A stretch of DNA of 21,801 nt, from IMG/VR virus record IMGVR_UViG_3300028548_003601, positions 1-21,801 of that record. One strand, 5' to 3'. Source of the DNA: a virus. The translations under genes and the position numbers were made by a program. This document shows positions 1 to 7,390 of the stretch, piece after piece (positions within the stretch are counted from its first letter, which is position 1; each line of letters starts with the position of its first letter). The notes below the pieces were generated by a model. That model did no database searches, had not been told where the DNA came from, and saw nothing but the letters and a program-made list of their open reading frames with translations.

Positions 1-21
1 CGCCTGCTAGAACACGGATAG
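1..21 (+). CDS. Possible 3' end of an upstream CDS
   Basis: Frame 1 reads RLLEHG and then a TAG stop at 19-21, immediately before a G6/C6 hairpin and the helicase gene. In a genome this compact it could be the last codons of the preceding gene. Seven codons cannot prove it, and no family can be assigned. Confidence 0.22.
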   Translation, partial: RLLEHG

Positions 22-53
22 GGGGGCCGTGGCCGCTAACCCCCCAACTATTC
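18..53 (+). promoter_or_regulatory. G6/C6 hairpin leader before helicase operon
   Basis: GGGGGG at 21-26 pairs with CCCCCC at 40-45 across a 13-nt loop that itself holds the repeat GGCCGTGGCC. The flanks ATAG (18-21) and CTAT (48-51) can extend the stem past an AA bulge. A TTCTAG box follows at 51-56, then the helicase ribosome site. Nearly the same arrangement (ATAGGGGGG ... CCCCCAAACTATTC) recurs at 11671-11704 ahead of the small terminase. A leader or attenuator role is inferred. Confidence 0.4.
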
Positions 54-70
54 TAGCAAATAGGTTTATT

Positions 71-1765
71 ATGATATTACGTCCTTACCAAAAGGTAGCT
101 GTTTCTGACGCGTGTAAAGCGTTAGATAAGCATAAGAACACACTCGTTGTAGCTCCTACAGGGGCAGGCAAAACAATCATGCTCTCCGCGCTCGTAGGCA
201 AGCGCCACAAAGAGGGTAAGAAGGTTTTGATTGTGCAACACCGTGATGAGCTTGTAAATCAAAACAAGCAGAAGTTTGAGAAGGTTAATCCTCTTTTAAC
301 CACAAGCATCGTCAATGGCACAGTAAAGCATTGGGATGGCGAAGCCGTCTTCTCAATGGTGCAAACAATTTCCCGCGAACGTAACCTTCGTGATCGTCCT
401 AAGTTTGACATGGTGGTGATTGATGAAGGCCACCATGCAGCGGCTCCCACATACCGAAGGGTGATCGACGCTGTACTGGAAGACAATGAGCACGCAGAAA
501 TCGTAGGCTTTACCGCTACGCCTAACCGTGGCGATGGCAAAGGATTGCGCGGCGTATTTAACAACTGCTCTCACCAAATTGAAATCTCAAGCCTGATTAA
601 CGAAGGCTTTCTCGTTCGACCAAAAACATTTGTTATTGACCTTGGCGTCAACAGCCAACTGGAGAATGTAACCAAACGCGGCAAAGAATACGACATGGAA
701 GAAGTCGCCGCCATTATGGATCGACAAGTCATTAACGATAGAATTGTTCGGGAATGGCGCGAGAAGGCTGGTGATCGTAAAACAGTAGTATTCTGCTCAA
801 CAGTCAAACATGCCGAACATCTCTGCAATGCTTTCATTGCTGATGGCGTAGACGCTGATTTCGTTACAGGAGAGACTGACAAGGCTTTAAGAGCACAAAT
901 GCTGCATGATCTGGAGTTTGGTGACTTGCAGGTTGTTGTGAACGTAGCGGTGCTTACAGAAGGATTTGACGCTCCTCCAGTAGCGTGTGTGATTTTAACC
1001 AGACCTTGCTCCCAGAAAAGCACAATGGTTCAGATGATTGGTCGTGGTTTACGAATCATTGACCCAGAGATTTATTCCGACATCCTAAAGACTGATTGCA
1101 TCGTCATGGACTTCGGAACCAGCGTTATTACGCATGGCAGTATTGATGACGCAGCAAACTTGGATGGTCGAGAAAAGTTGGAGGAGGGTGAAGCCCCAAC
1201 AAAGATTTGTCCAGAATGTGAGGCTGAAGTTCATGCAAGGGTCAATGAATGTCCTATCTGTGGGCATGTCTTCCAGTCGCCAGAGAAGAGCGAATTAGAT
1301 TCGTTTGTCATGACTGAATATGACCTAATGCAAATCTCTCCTTTCTTGTGGATGGACCCATATGGCAAAGGCACTGTGATCATGGCTACAGGCTTTCAAG
1401 GCTACGCTATGGTAGGCAACATCAAGGATCATTGGATTGCCATTGCGAAGCCCAACAAGAAGCCTGCAAAGGTTGTTGCGATTGGCGAAAAGGTTCAGGC
1501 GATGGCTGCGGCTGACGATTTCTTGCGTGAGGTCGAAGACGGTAGCGCAGCAAACAAAACAAAGCGTTGGCTTAATGATATTGCGACCCCCAAGCAGAAA
1601 GAGCTTTTGCGTAGCAATGGCGTGCAAGTAAGCGAAATGGACTTGTCGTTTACCAAATACAAAGCCGCATGTATGCTGGGGTATTATTTTAATCGTAATG
1701 AAATTGACCGTTTAATTGAAAACAATTGGAAGAAAATTACAGGAGAAGATTATGCAACGCGATGA
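71..1765 (+). CDS. Superfamily 2 DEAD/DEAH-like helicase (ResIII type) with C-terminal zinc ribbon
   Basis: This is a predicted ATP-dependent DNA helicase or translocase of 564 residues, acting in phage replication or recombination. Visible motifs are Walker A APTGAGKT at residues 28-35, a DEGH box at 118-121, GFTATP (motif III) at 146-151, and QMIGRGLRI (motif VI) near 321-329. A four-cysteine zinc ribbon (CPEC ... CPIC) lies near 380-398, followed by about 160 residues I cannot assign. The ATG at 71 is chosen because AGG sits 6 nt upstream and the PYQ helicase start follows at once; an in-frame GTG at 29 would add 14 residues and lies inside the hairpin. The gene overlaps the next one by 14 nt and heads the replication operon. 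The closest functional analogues are UvsW-like and restriction-type SF2 enzymes; substrate polarity is unknown. Confidence 0.93.
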   Translation: MILRPYQKVAVSDACKALDKHKNTLVVAPTGAGKTIMLSALVGKRHKEGKKVLIVQHRDELVNQNKQKFEKVNPLLTTSIVNGTVKHWDGEAVFSMVQTISRERNLRDRPKFDMVVIDEGHHAAAPTYRRVIDAVLEDNEHAEIVGFTATPNRGDGKGLRGVFNNCSHQIEISSLINEGFLVRPKTFVIDLGVNSQLENVTKRGKEYDMEEVAAIMDRQVINDRIVREWREKAGDRKTVVFCSTVKHAEHLCNAFIADGVDADFVTGETDKALRAQMLHDLEFGDLQVVVNVAVLTEGFDAPPVACVILTRPCSQKSTMVQMIGRGLRIIDPEIYSDILKTDCIVMDFGTSVITHGSIDDAANLDGREKLEEGEAPTKICPECEAEVHARVNECPICGHVFQSPEKSELDSFVMTEYDLMQISPFLWMDPYGKGTVIMATGFQGYAMVGNIKDHWIAIAKPNKKPAKVVAIGEKVQAMAAADDFLREVEDGSAANKTKRWLNDIATPKQKELLRSNGVQVSEMDLSFTKYKAACMLGYYFNRNEIDRLIENNWKKITGEDYATR

Positions 1766-2039
1766 AATCCTACAACAAGCCGAACAACTTGTGAACGGAC
1801 AGCGTGCCAAAGATTATGGCGATGCCTACGAAAATCATTGTAGAATTGCAGAAGGCTGGAACATTATATTGCGCAGCGCACTTCTAACGCATGGGGAGAT
1901 CAAGGCTGTTCATGTGACATTAATGATGGACTGGTTGAAAACTTCGCGTATCCTAAACACCATAAACCATGAAGATTCATGGGTTGATAAAGCCGCGTAC
2001 TCCAGTTTAGGGGCAGAATTTGCGGATAAGGAACAATGA
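1752..2039 (+). CDS. DUF6378-like phage protein
   Basis: This is a 95-residue, mostly helical protein. The ATG at 1752 is preceded by AGGAG with 6-nt spacing and overlaps the helicase stop. The pattern matches small phage proteins of the DUF6378 type: RAKDYGDAYENH near the N-terminus, a central helix with MMDWLKTSRI, then an HEDSWVDKAAY segment. The acidic and Lys/Arg pattern with a final DxAAY resembles MazG-like nucleotide pyrophosphohydrolases, but I do not see the full EExxE metal-binding set, so enzymatic activity is not claimed. It sits between helicase and nuclease genes and is probably part of nucleotide or replication metabolism. Assignment is from remembered family pattern only. Confidence 0.75.
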   Translation: MQRDEILQQAEQLVNGQRAKDYGDAYENHCRIAEGWNIILRSALLTHGEIKAVHVTLMMDWLKTSRILNTINHEDSWVDKAAYSSLGAEFADKEQ

Positions 2040-2344
2040 TGCCGCGATTTGAAATTTATCTTATGTTTGCCGAAAAGGACGAACTCACTGTCGAAACCTC
2101 GGAATATAAAATGGTCTGTTGGGTCAAAGACCCATCCAACATGGTTGAGGTGCAGAAGACAGCAAACGAAGTAATCGAAGACCACATTGAAGATGCAGAG
2201 AAAGAAGTTTTGTTCGGAACCGCATCGGTCATGATCGAAGGTTCTGAAGTTTTAAATATTGGATTTCGAAATAAAGATGCAGACCCGGATGACATTAGCG
2301 AAGTCATAGAATTGTTCGGAATACGAGAGGAGACAAGGCATTGA
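2036..2344 (+). CDS. Hypothetical acidic protein
   Basis: This 102-residue protein starts at an ATG in the ATGATG overlap with the preceding stop, with AGGA just upstream, so translation is probably coupled. It is acidic, with an N-terminal beta-rich stretch (FEIYLMFAEKDELTVET) and a later segment rich in Asp and Glu. There are no cysteines beyond one, no membrane segment and no signal peptide. I do not recognise a family. The tight overlaps with both neighbours place it in the replication operon. Confidence 0.72.
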   Translation: MMPRFEIYLMFAEKDELTVETSEYKMVCWVKDPSNMVEVQKTANEVIEDHIEDAEKEVLFGTASVMIEGSEVLNIGFRNKDADPDDISEVIELFGIREETRH

Positions 2345-2562
2345 GTGACATACAACCAAAGCCAATTGATGAACTGGCACACATATTAGGCAAGTTTGGA
2401 TGGGGTACTAGGTTTTCTGACTTAACAGAAGATCAAGTCCACACACTGATCTTTGGATTACAAGAAGCGAAACAGCTAACAGCGGAGATAAACATTGGAA
2501 CCCTCGAAGACACTTACTTTAAGTCAACAGGCACTTGGCCCTCTACTTCAATCCCGTTCTAA
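2341..2562 (+). CDS. Hypothetical small protein, TTG start
   Basis: This 73-residue protein begins at TTG 2341, which overlaps the previous stop (TTGA). A GGAG sits 8 nt upstream, which supports this rare start. The sequence SDIQPKPIDELAHILGKFGW looks like a helical protein with Asp/Leu heptads and has no known motif to me. Its last 68 nt overlap the start of the nuclease gene in another frame, so one of the two boundaries may be wrong. Function is unknown; an accessory of the downstream nuclease is possible from the coupling alone. Confidence 0.58.
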   Translation: MSDIQPKPIDELAHILGKFGWGTRFSDLTEDQVHTLIFGLQEAKQLTAEINIGTLEDTYFKSTGTWPSTSIPF

Positions 2563-3277
2563 AACTGATCCAATAGCGGATCACATAAGGGAAGCAGTAG
2601 ATAAGGCAATAGTTGCGGGGGAAGAGAAGCGTGAAAGACGCGCATACATTGGTGCCTCAAGCATTGGCGATGAATGTTCTCGCAAAATACAGTATCGTTA
2701 TCTCAACTATTCTATTGACCCAGACAAAGCCTTTACGGCACGCACATTGCGCATCTTTCAGTTCGGTCATGAGATCGAAGACTATGCCGCAAAGTGGCTC
2801 AGAGATGCAGGATTTGATCTGCGCACAGAAGATAAAAACGGCAAGCAGTTTGGCTTCTCAATAGCTGACGGCGAAATCAAAGGACACATTGATGGTGTTG
2901 TTTGTGACGGGCCTGTTGTTATGGATTATCCCAGCCTGTGGGAGTGCAAGTCAGCTAACGACAGTAAGTTTAAAGGCTTTGTTCGCCACGGCGTGGCAAA
3001 GGCAAATCCAACTTACGCCACGCAAATCGCTTTGTATCAAACGTATATGGACTTATCAGAAAATCCAGCTTTGTTTACTGTTGTAAATAAAAATACGTCA
3101 GAGATTTATTACGAGCTAGTGCCTTACAATGCCAAACTTGCCCAAGAAGCAAGTGATCGTGCAGTAGATATCTTGACGGCTGCAAAAGCTGGTGACATTC
3201 TACCTCGTATTGCTCAAAGCAAAGATTTCTTCCTCTGCAAGTGGTGCGAGTTTAGAGCAACATGCTGGAAAGAGTAG
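2495..3277 (+). CDS. Cas4-like PD-(D/E)XK exonuclease with Fe-S cysteines
   Basis: This is a predicted single-strand-active exonuclease of the Cas4/RecB nuclease family, 260 residues if it starts at TTG 2495 (GGAG 7 nt upstream; no ATG is available before the conserved core). Motifs are GHEIEDY at 91-97, the active-site Asp in GHIDGVV (D133), E150-C151-K152 as the ExK motif, and Gln in TYATQIALYQ (motif QxxxY, Q177). Cys61 with Cys248, Cys251 and Cys257 form the spacing expected for a 4Fe-4S cluster. Family knowledge suggests end resection during recombination or replication. It lies directly before the primase-helicase, separated only by a hairpin. It has no CRISPR context, so it is a phage replication nuclease rather than an adaptation gene. 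Confidence 0.88.
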   Translation: MEPSKTLTLSQQALGPLLQSRSKTDPIADHIREAVDKAIVAGEEKRERRAYIGASSIGDECSRKIQYRYLNYSIDPDKAFTARTLRIFQFGHEIEDYAAKWLRDAGFDLRTEDKNGKQFGFSIADGEIKGHIDGVVCDGPVVMDYPSLWECKSANDSKFKGFVRHGVAKANPTYATQIALYQTYMDLSENPALFTVVNKNTSEIYYELVPYNAKLAQEASDRAVDILTAAKAGDILPRIAQSKDFFLCKWCEFRATCWKE

Positions 3278-3280
3278 AGC

Positions 3281-3316
3281 GATATGGGGCCGCATGTGGA
3301 TATGCGACCCCACATC
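3281..3316 (+). terminator. Strong 15-bp hairpin between nuclease and primase-helicase
   Basis: Arms 3281-3295 and 3302-3316 pair at 13 of 15 positions around a 6-nt loop, with GGGG/CCCC and CGCAT/ATGCG cores. It starts three bases after the nuclease stop codon. There is no U-run, so it is not a classic intrinsic terminator; an mRNA-processing or stability element, or a pause site, is as likely. A CATCTAGTGAG box follows, then GGGG and the primase start. Confidence 0.55.
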
Positions 3317-3347
3317 TAGTGAGTATTGTGGGTATAGGGGCAAGATA

Positions 3348-5561
3348 ATGAACATTAAAAGGTTTGGCAAGTCGCCAAAGGAGTTAGCAGATAAGATTTC
3401 AAGGGAAGTTCCAAGGGATGTGCAATTACGCGCTTTGTTTGAAACCTACCCAGATGGCATAAAACGAGGCAAAGAATTTTTGCTCGGATCGTTGCGAGGC
3501 GAAAAAGGTCAATCTCTGCATATTAACATTGATACAAGTAGTCCGTGGTTTTTAACTGGCAAAGATTTTGAGTCAGGCGATGGAGTTGGTGGCATTACTA
3601 AAGTTATGAAGGAAGGACGGGGTTGGTCACTTGGAGAAACAGAGGAATATTTTAAAAGTTATCTGCCGCAGAACTTTATGCCTGCGCCCGAAAACATTAT
3701 TAAGCCGAACAATCCTCAAAACTTTCAGGTCACAAACACCACAGCTACTAATGGCTTCCAACAACCCGAACAAAAGACCGTGAAGTCTACCATTGGGCCG
3801 GGAACGCCTTTCGAAGATGAATATGTTTATACAGATAAACATGGCGAAGTCATTGTAACTGTTAGAAAATATTTTGATAAATGCGAGAATGGCGAACTGA
3901 TCTTAGATAGCACGGGCAAGCCAAAGAAACAGTTTCGTCAGTTTATGGATGGTCGGCAAGGAGTCCCTGAACCTCGGCCTCTTTATAATATCCCGAACAT
4001 TTTTGAATCTGACACAGTAATCTGGGTCGAAGGTGAGAAATGCGCAGATGCTCTTAGCCAGCTAGGTTACGCTGCAACTTGCACTATCGGCGGCTCTGGT
4101 ATGCTATCCGAAAACACAGCCTCAAAGTTCGACTTCGCCCCATTGAGAAACAAGCATGTAATCCTATGGCCTGATAATGATGCGGCTGGAAAAAAGCTCG
4201 CAAACATCGTTCAATTACAGGCGAAAGAGGCAGGCGCGAAGTCTATTTTAATGCTGCAAATCCCAGCGTCTAAGGAAGAAAAGTGGGATGCTGCGGATGC
4301 TATTGAGCAAGATTTTAACGTAGAGACGTTTATCAAGTCTCACGAAAGCAAAGTTAAAAAGCCAATCTCTCTGTTGGATGATAGCCTGCTAATTAACCAA
4401 TACTTCGTTGGCTCTCCACCAGAACAAAAGTTTCTTATTGGCGATACAATACCACTAGGAGTGCCTGTTGTGTTCGCTGCTGCTGGTGACAGCGGTAAAG
4501 GTATGATGACCCTCGACCTCGCTATGAAAGTCTCCTCTGGCGCATCAATGCAAAGCGCGTTCGGTGGTCTTGTAGCAGAGCATGGAGATGCAATTCTCCT
4601 TACTGCGGAAGATGACAAGGACGAGATGCACAGGCGTATCTCACGCCTTGATCCAAAGAAATATCGGGAGCATTATGACCATAAACTGCGCATCTTACCA
4701 TTACCAAACCTCGGTGGTGTGTTTCCGGTCATGCAGAAGATCGACAACTCATATCACATGGGTGAAGAATTTTCTCGTATATATGAACAGATGTTAGAGA
4801 TGACAAATCTCAAGCTGATCGTTATTGACCCTCTCGCCTCGTTTGTCCACGCAGATGTAAATGCTGACCCTGCGGCGGGTGCTGCATTCATGAGCATGCT
4901 TGCACAGATGGCTACAGAAACAGGCGCAACTGTTATGGTCAATCACCACATGGCAAAGATCAAAGACAAGGAGCCGATCAAAACACCAGAGGAAGCTCGT
5001 AACATGATTCGCGGAACCTCTGCTATTGTTGATGGCGTTCGTGCTGCGTTCGCTGTTTGGCCTGTAACCGAATCAGTAGCACAGCAACGCTGCAAGGATT
5101 TAAACGTACCATATACGCGCAACGGCGTGTTCGATGGCGCAGTCGTTAAATCAAACGGGCCAGCGAATAGAGAATTTAGACACTTCATTCGTAACCCGAA
5201 CACAGGTTTGCTGGAAGATAGGTCACAAGACATTGTTGCGGTAAAATTCTCACTGACAGTTCGCAACAGACTTGACCTAATATTTAAGTTTGTCGAAGAG
5301 CGAGAATTATCAGGGCATCCAGTTACAAAAGGCGGCAATACTGATGGCCTGTTCGAAATGGTTCGGATTGCACCAGAAGATGACATGACTGCGGCAAACC
5401 TGAAACTTATGAATTTAAGTAGAGATACATTTGAAAAGGACGTTACAAAGCTGCAAACTGCAAATCGCATCGGAGCATTTAGAGTTACCAGAGTTGGGCC
5501 GAAAAAGTTTCTCGGCGTGGTGGGTGGGAACCTACATAATAATGAACCGACTATTGACTGA
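3348..5561 (+). CDS. TOPRIM primase / RepA-DnaB-like helicase fusion
   Basis: This 737-residue bifunctional replication protein is read from ATG 3348, chosen for AGGGG 7 nt upstream; the frame stays open upstream into the nuclease gene, but no good start lies there. The TOPRIM fold shows as VEGEK at about 227-231, LWPDNDAAG near 273-281 and WDAADAI further on. The C-terminal RecA-like half has Walker A GDSGKGMMT near 380 and Walker B LIVIDPLA near 490, with a following MVNHHM segment typical of RepA-like hexameric helicases. The N-terminus (about 1-120) lacks a CHC2/C4 zinc finger, so primer synthesis may rely on another domain, or the protein may be mainly a helicase. It is the central replisome gene in this window; no DNA polymerase is visible. 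Confidence 0.92.
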   Translation: MNIKRFGKSPKELADKISREVPRDVQLRALFETYPDGIKRGKEFLLGSLRGEKGQSLHINIDTSSPWFLTGKDFESGDGVGGITKVMKEGRGWSLGETEEYFKSYLPQNFMPAPENIIKPNNPQNFQVTNTTATNGFQQPEQKTVKSTIGPGTPFEDEYVYTDKHGEVIVTVRKYFDKCENGELILDSTGKPKKQFRQFMDGRQGVPEPRPLYNIPNIFESDTVIWVEGEKCADALSQLGYAATCTIGGSGMLSENTASKFDFAPLRNKHVILWPDNDAAGKKLANIVQLQAKEAGAKSILMLQIPASKEEKWDAADAIEQDFNVETFIKSHESKVKKPISLLDDSLLINQYFVGSPPEQKFLIGDTIPLGVPVVFAAAGDSGKGMMTLDLAMKVSSGASMQSAFGGLVAEHGDAILLTAEDDKDEMHRRISRLDPKKYREHYDHKLRILPLPNLGGVFPVMQKIDNSYHMGEEFSRIYEQMLEMTNLKLIVIDPLASFVHADVNADPAAGAAFMSMLAQMATETGATVMVNHHMAKIKDKEPIKTPEEARNMIRGTSAIVDGVRAAFAVWPVTESVAQQRCKDLNVPYTRNGVFDGAVVKSNGPANREFRHFIRNPNTGLLEDRSQDIVAVKFSLTVRNRLDLIFKFVEERELSGHPVTKGGNTDGLFEMVRIAPEDDMTAANLKLMNLSRDTFEKDVTKLQTANRIGAFRVTRVGPKKFLGVVGGNLHNNEPTID

Positions 5562-5603
5562 TGTGGGAGTATATGGTAATAATACCAAGTTCTAGTAAAG
5601 GAG
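5562..5603 (+). promoter_or_regulatory. Promoter-like leader before the DUF3846-like gene
   Basis: TGTGGGAGTATATGG at 5562-5576 closely resembles the -10 region of the two consensus promoters at about 9.78 kb and 12.79 kb, although no good TTGACA lies 17 nt upstream. It is followed by the hairpin GGTA-ATAA-TACC (5575-5586), TTCTAGTA (5590-5597) and AAGGAG before ATG 5610. The TCTAGTA box recurs upstream of ribosome sites elsewhere in the window. A secondary internal promoter is inferred. Confidence 0.38.
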
Positions 5604-5609
5604 ATCATT

Positions 5610-5837
5610 ATGATTACTACATTTGAAGACAGAAAACCAACACTTGAAGAAGCTCAAGGGATCGTTGGGGGATATGTAGAAATGGTTCTACTGCCCAAAG
5701 ATATTAACGTACAAGTTTTGGTTAATGAAGAAGGATTGCTCGAAGACCTGCCTGTTAACCAAGCCGCATCTGAACTCTGCGGTCAAAAGATCGTCGGGCC
5801 AGTCATTGTCTTAAAAGGCGATGCAAAATGGACGTAG
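5610..5837 (+). CDS. DUF3846-like small protein
   Basis: This 75-residue protein has a strong AAGGAG ribosome site 6 nt before ATG 5610. The pattern GGYVEMVLLPKDINVQVLVN, then NEEGLLEDLPVNQAAS and a final Gly-x-x-x-Gly segment leading to a hydrophobic strand, matches the small DUF3846-type proteins found in phages and mobile elements. No function is established for that family as far as I know. It may head a separately controlled group of small genes, because a promoter-like leader precedes it. The next gene overlaps its stop. Confidence 0.62.
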   Translation: MITTFEDRKPTLEEAQGIVGGYVEMVLLPKDINVQVLVNEEGLLEDLPVNQAASELCGQKIVGPVIVLKGDAKWT

Positions 5838-5983
5838 AAACCGTCCAGATACTTGAGAGGATGAAGCGCCAAATGTCTTGGATGAAAAAAGATATGGCGC
5901 TTCGTTCTGATCAAAATACTAAGCAACAAATAGAGGAGTTAGAAGCTTTGCTAAACATGTTGGAGAGAAAAATTGCTGAATAG
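5828..5983 (+). CDS. Small coiled-coil protein
   Basis: This 51-residue protein starts at ATG 5828, overlapping the stop of the preceding gene by 10 nt. It is rich in Met, Lys, Glu and Leu with heptad spacing (EELEALLNMLERKIAE at the C-terminus), which predicts a short helical hairpin or coiled coil. It has no Cys, signal or membrane segment. Coupled overlaps at both ends support translation; no family is recognised. Confidence 0.62.
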   Translation: MDVETVQILERMKRQMSWMKKDMALRSDQNTKQQIEELEALLNMLERKIAE

Positions 5984-6245
5984 AATGGAAAATTACGAGG
6001 AATTGTATCGCATGCGTTGGGAGTCGCAAATAAAAAAAGATAAAATAATAAATCCCAAACTTGAAACAAAAAATGGAGCAAAAATAAAACCCGCACCTAA
6101 AAAGTTAACTAAAGACGCTGAAATGCTTAACAAACTTCTAAAAAAAGAATTGTCTTTAAAAGATGCGTCTGACATTATGAGCCTAAGTTTGAACTCATTA
6201 AGACAAATAAAATTAATATACAAATTGCCAAGAACGGTAAAATGA
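5973..6245 (+). CDS. Small basic protein with HTH-like C-terminus
   Basis: This Lys-rich protein has 90 residues from TTG 5973 (GGAG exactly 7 nt upstream) or 86 residues from ATG 5985, which has no close ribosome site; I favour TTG. The C-terminal half (LKKELSLKDASDIMSLSLNS followed by LRQIKLIYKLP) reads as a helix-turn-helix in which the second helix would contact DNA. The N-terminal half is charged and probably flexible. Local DNA is noticeably A-rich compared with neighbours. It overlaps the genes on both sides. A small DNA-binding regulator is inferred; no named family is assigned. Confidence 0.6.
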   Translation: MLNRMENYEELYRMRWESQIKKDKIINPKLETKNGAKIKPAPKKLTKDAEMLNKLLKKELSLKDASDIMSLSLNSLRQIKLIYKLPRTVK

Positions 6246-6385
6246 TAAAGATTGAGCTACAAAAAGAAGGGGAGTTTCAAAGAAGGCTTGATGCAAATCA
6301 GTGCATTAAATGCCTTCTACCCCTGAAAAAAATAAGTGAAACAGTACGCAAATGCGAAGTTTGCAATCTAACAATTACAAATTAA
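6242..6385 (+). CDS. Zinc-ribbon miniprotein
   Basis: This 47-residue protein starts at ATG 6242 in an ATGA overlap with the preceding stop. Two CxxC knuckles, CIKC and CEVC, are separated by about 14 residues, the spacing of a zinc ribbon; the rest is basic and Leu/Ile-rich. It is the last plus-strand gene before the convergent minus-strand operon, whose end lies only 11 bp away. Role unknown; nucleic-acid or protein contact is typical for such folds. Confidence 0.65.
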   Translation: MIKIELQKEGEFQRRLDANQCIKCLLPLKKISETVRKCEVCNLTITN

Positions 6386-6396
6386 CTTATATAACC

Positions 6397-7128
6397 TTAG
6401 AACTGACCCATCTGCTGCTGACCATAACCCATAGAATTGTTCGGGTTATATGATCCCATCTGCTTGGGTTGGTACGGATTCGACATTCCGCCATAACCAC
6501 CAAATCCACCCATCTGCTGACCCATGCTATATCCACCAAACTGCTGCGCTTGCGGTCTTTGCTGTTGGTATGGGTTCTGCTGATAACCACCCATCATGCC
6601 ATATTGCTGCTGTGGTTGCCCGTATTGCTGCTGTGGCTGCATCTGCCCTTGATAAGACGGCCTTTGTGGCTGCATCTGTGGTCGCCCAAATCCCTGATAC
6701 GGTTGCATCCCATTCGGGCGCATACCACCAATACCCATCATGCGTGGTTGTTGCATGCGTGGTTGTTGCATGCGCTGCATCTGCCGTTCCATCTCGCTAA
6801 TGCGATAATCTTTGTAGCCGCCAGTGTTTGTAAATGCCGTCTGTAACTCTTCTAAACGATCAACCTGTTCTTGCTGTGGAGCCATAGACTTACGGTAATC
6901 CATCAACGCTTGATACTGTGCGTTTTCTGCGAAAGGATTGTAGGGTTCTGCTCTTTGACTTTGCTGTAGCGGTTGCGACGTCTGCATTCCTTGCATCTGT
7001 TGAAGCTGTTGGATGCTAGGTTGCCCTTGTCGCATCTGCTGGCCTCCACTGTTACCAAAAAAACCTCCAAGACCGCCCATAGTAGAGGGGTTAAATTGAC
7101 GAACAGAATTGGCAAAAGGTGATGACAT
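6397..7128 (-). CDS. Gln/Met/Gly-rich low-complexity protein
   Basis: This 243-residue protein is read from ATG 7128 (GGAG 7 nt upstream on the minus strand); a GTG one codon earlier is possible. Most of it is Gln, Met, Gly, Pro and Tyr, with QQ pairs, MQQPR repeats and GGYGG segments. The only region with ordinary composition is a helix-forming stretch around residues 80-125 (QEQVDRLEELQ ... ISEMERQMQRM), probably a coiled coil. No enzyme motif, signal or membrane helix is present. It ends the minus operon after the lysin. Prion-like or scaffolding behaviour is an inference from composition; a virion-associated role is also possible, because the 890-aa protein starts with similar MQPQGPMGQ-type sequence. 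Confidence 0.75.
   Translation of the reverse strand: MSSPFANSVRQFNPSTMGGLGGFFGNSGGQQMRQGQPSIQQLQQMQGMQTSQPLQQSQRAEPYNPFAENAQYQALMDYRKSMAPQQEQVDRLEELQTAFTNTGGYKDYRISEMERQMQRMQQPRMQQPRMMGIGGMRPNGMQPYQGFGRPQMQPQRPSYQGQMQPQQQYGQPQQQYGMMGGYQQNPYQQQRPQAQQFGGYSMGQQMGGFGGYGGMSNPYQPKQMGSYNPNNSMGYGQQQMGQF
6741..6770 (-). repeat. Tandem 15-bp repeat in the Gln-rich gene
   Basis: TGCGTGGTTGTTGCA occurs twice in direct succession (6741-6755 and 6756-6770), giving the protein repeat MQQPR on the minus strand. It is in frame, so copy-number change would lengthen the protein without a frameshift. Confidence 0.85.
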
Positions 7129-7137
7129 CACAAATCT

Positions 7138-7155
7138 CCGAATAAACTTATTCGG
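7138..7155 (-). promoter_or_regulatory. Inverted repeat over the ribosome site of the Gln-rich gene
   Basis: CCGAATAA-AC-TTATTCGG is a perfect 8-bp inverted repeat with a 2-bp centre. In minus-strand mRNA its second arm contains the first bases of the GGAG ribosome site for ATG 7128, so folding would partly mask translation initiation. The arms are variants of the TTGTTCGG octamer that recurs in this genome, so a protein-binding site is the alternative reading. Confidence 0.5.
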
Positions 7156-7161
7156 GTTATA

Positions 7162-7386
7162 TCACCCTTTCTTGATCCAATCAACTCTTCGCTCACCCAT
7201 GTAAGAATCAACAACCATAATTAAAAAAATTGGCAAATCATTTGGATTCAAACCTAAACCGAACAAAAGTTCGCAAACTAAATTACGAGAGTCAGATAAA
7301 GATACGTTTTCTGGAAGCTGCTGAAGAAGATCACTAATAATATTCTCCACTCTTTCTGGATTTAATGGCTCTTGGCTCATACTCAT
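7162..7386 (-). CDS. Hypothetical helical protein
   Basis: This 74-residue protein starts at ATG 7386, with AGGATTAGGA just upstream and overlapping the end region of the lysin gene. It is acidic in the N-terminal half and hydrophobic in the middle (LPIFLIMVVDSYMG near residues 50-63), which could be a buried helix rather than a membrane span. No family is recognised. Position directly after a lysin would suit a lysis accessory such as a holin-like or spanin-like protein, but it lacks the topology I would require for either. Confidence 0.68.
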   Translation of the reverse strand: MSMSQEPLNPERVENIISDLLQQLPENVSLSDSRNLVCELLFGLGLNPNDLPIFLIMVVDSYMGERRVDWIKKG

Positions 7387-7390
7387 TTTC

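Noticed and set aside
571-1023. 150-aa minus-strand ORF
   Set aside because: Antisense to the SF2 helicase motifs; no ribosome site and no recognisable fold.
2495-3277. Cas4 of a CRISPR adaptation module
   Set aside because: The fold is Cas4-like, but there is no cas1, cas2 or array nearby, and the position in a replication operon fits a phage exonuclease.
4943-5608. 221-aa minus-strand ORF
   Set aside because: It is fully antisense to the conserved primase-helicase and shows Ser/Arg/Phe-rich shadow composition with no motif.
6423-6447. ATAACCC ... GGGTTAT inverted repeat
   Set aside because: It lies inside the Gln-rich coding region, where repeated Gly-Tyr and Tyr-Asn-Pro codons produce it. 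I kept only the octamer it contains.
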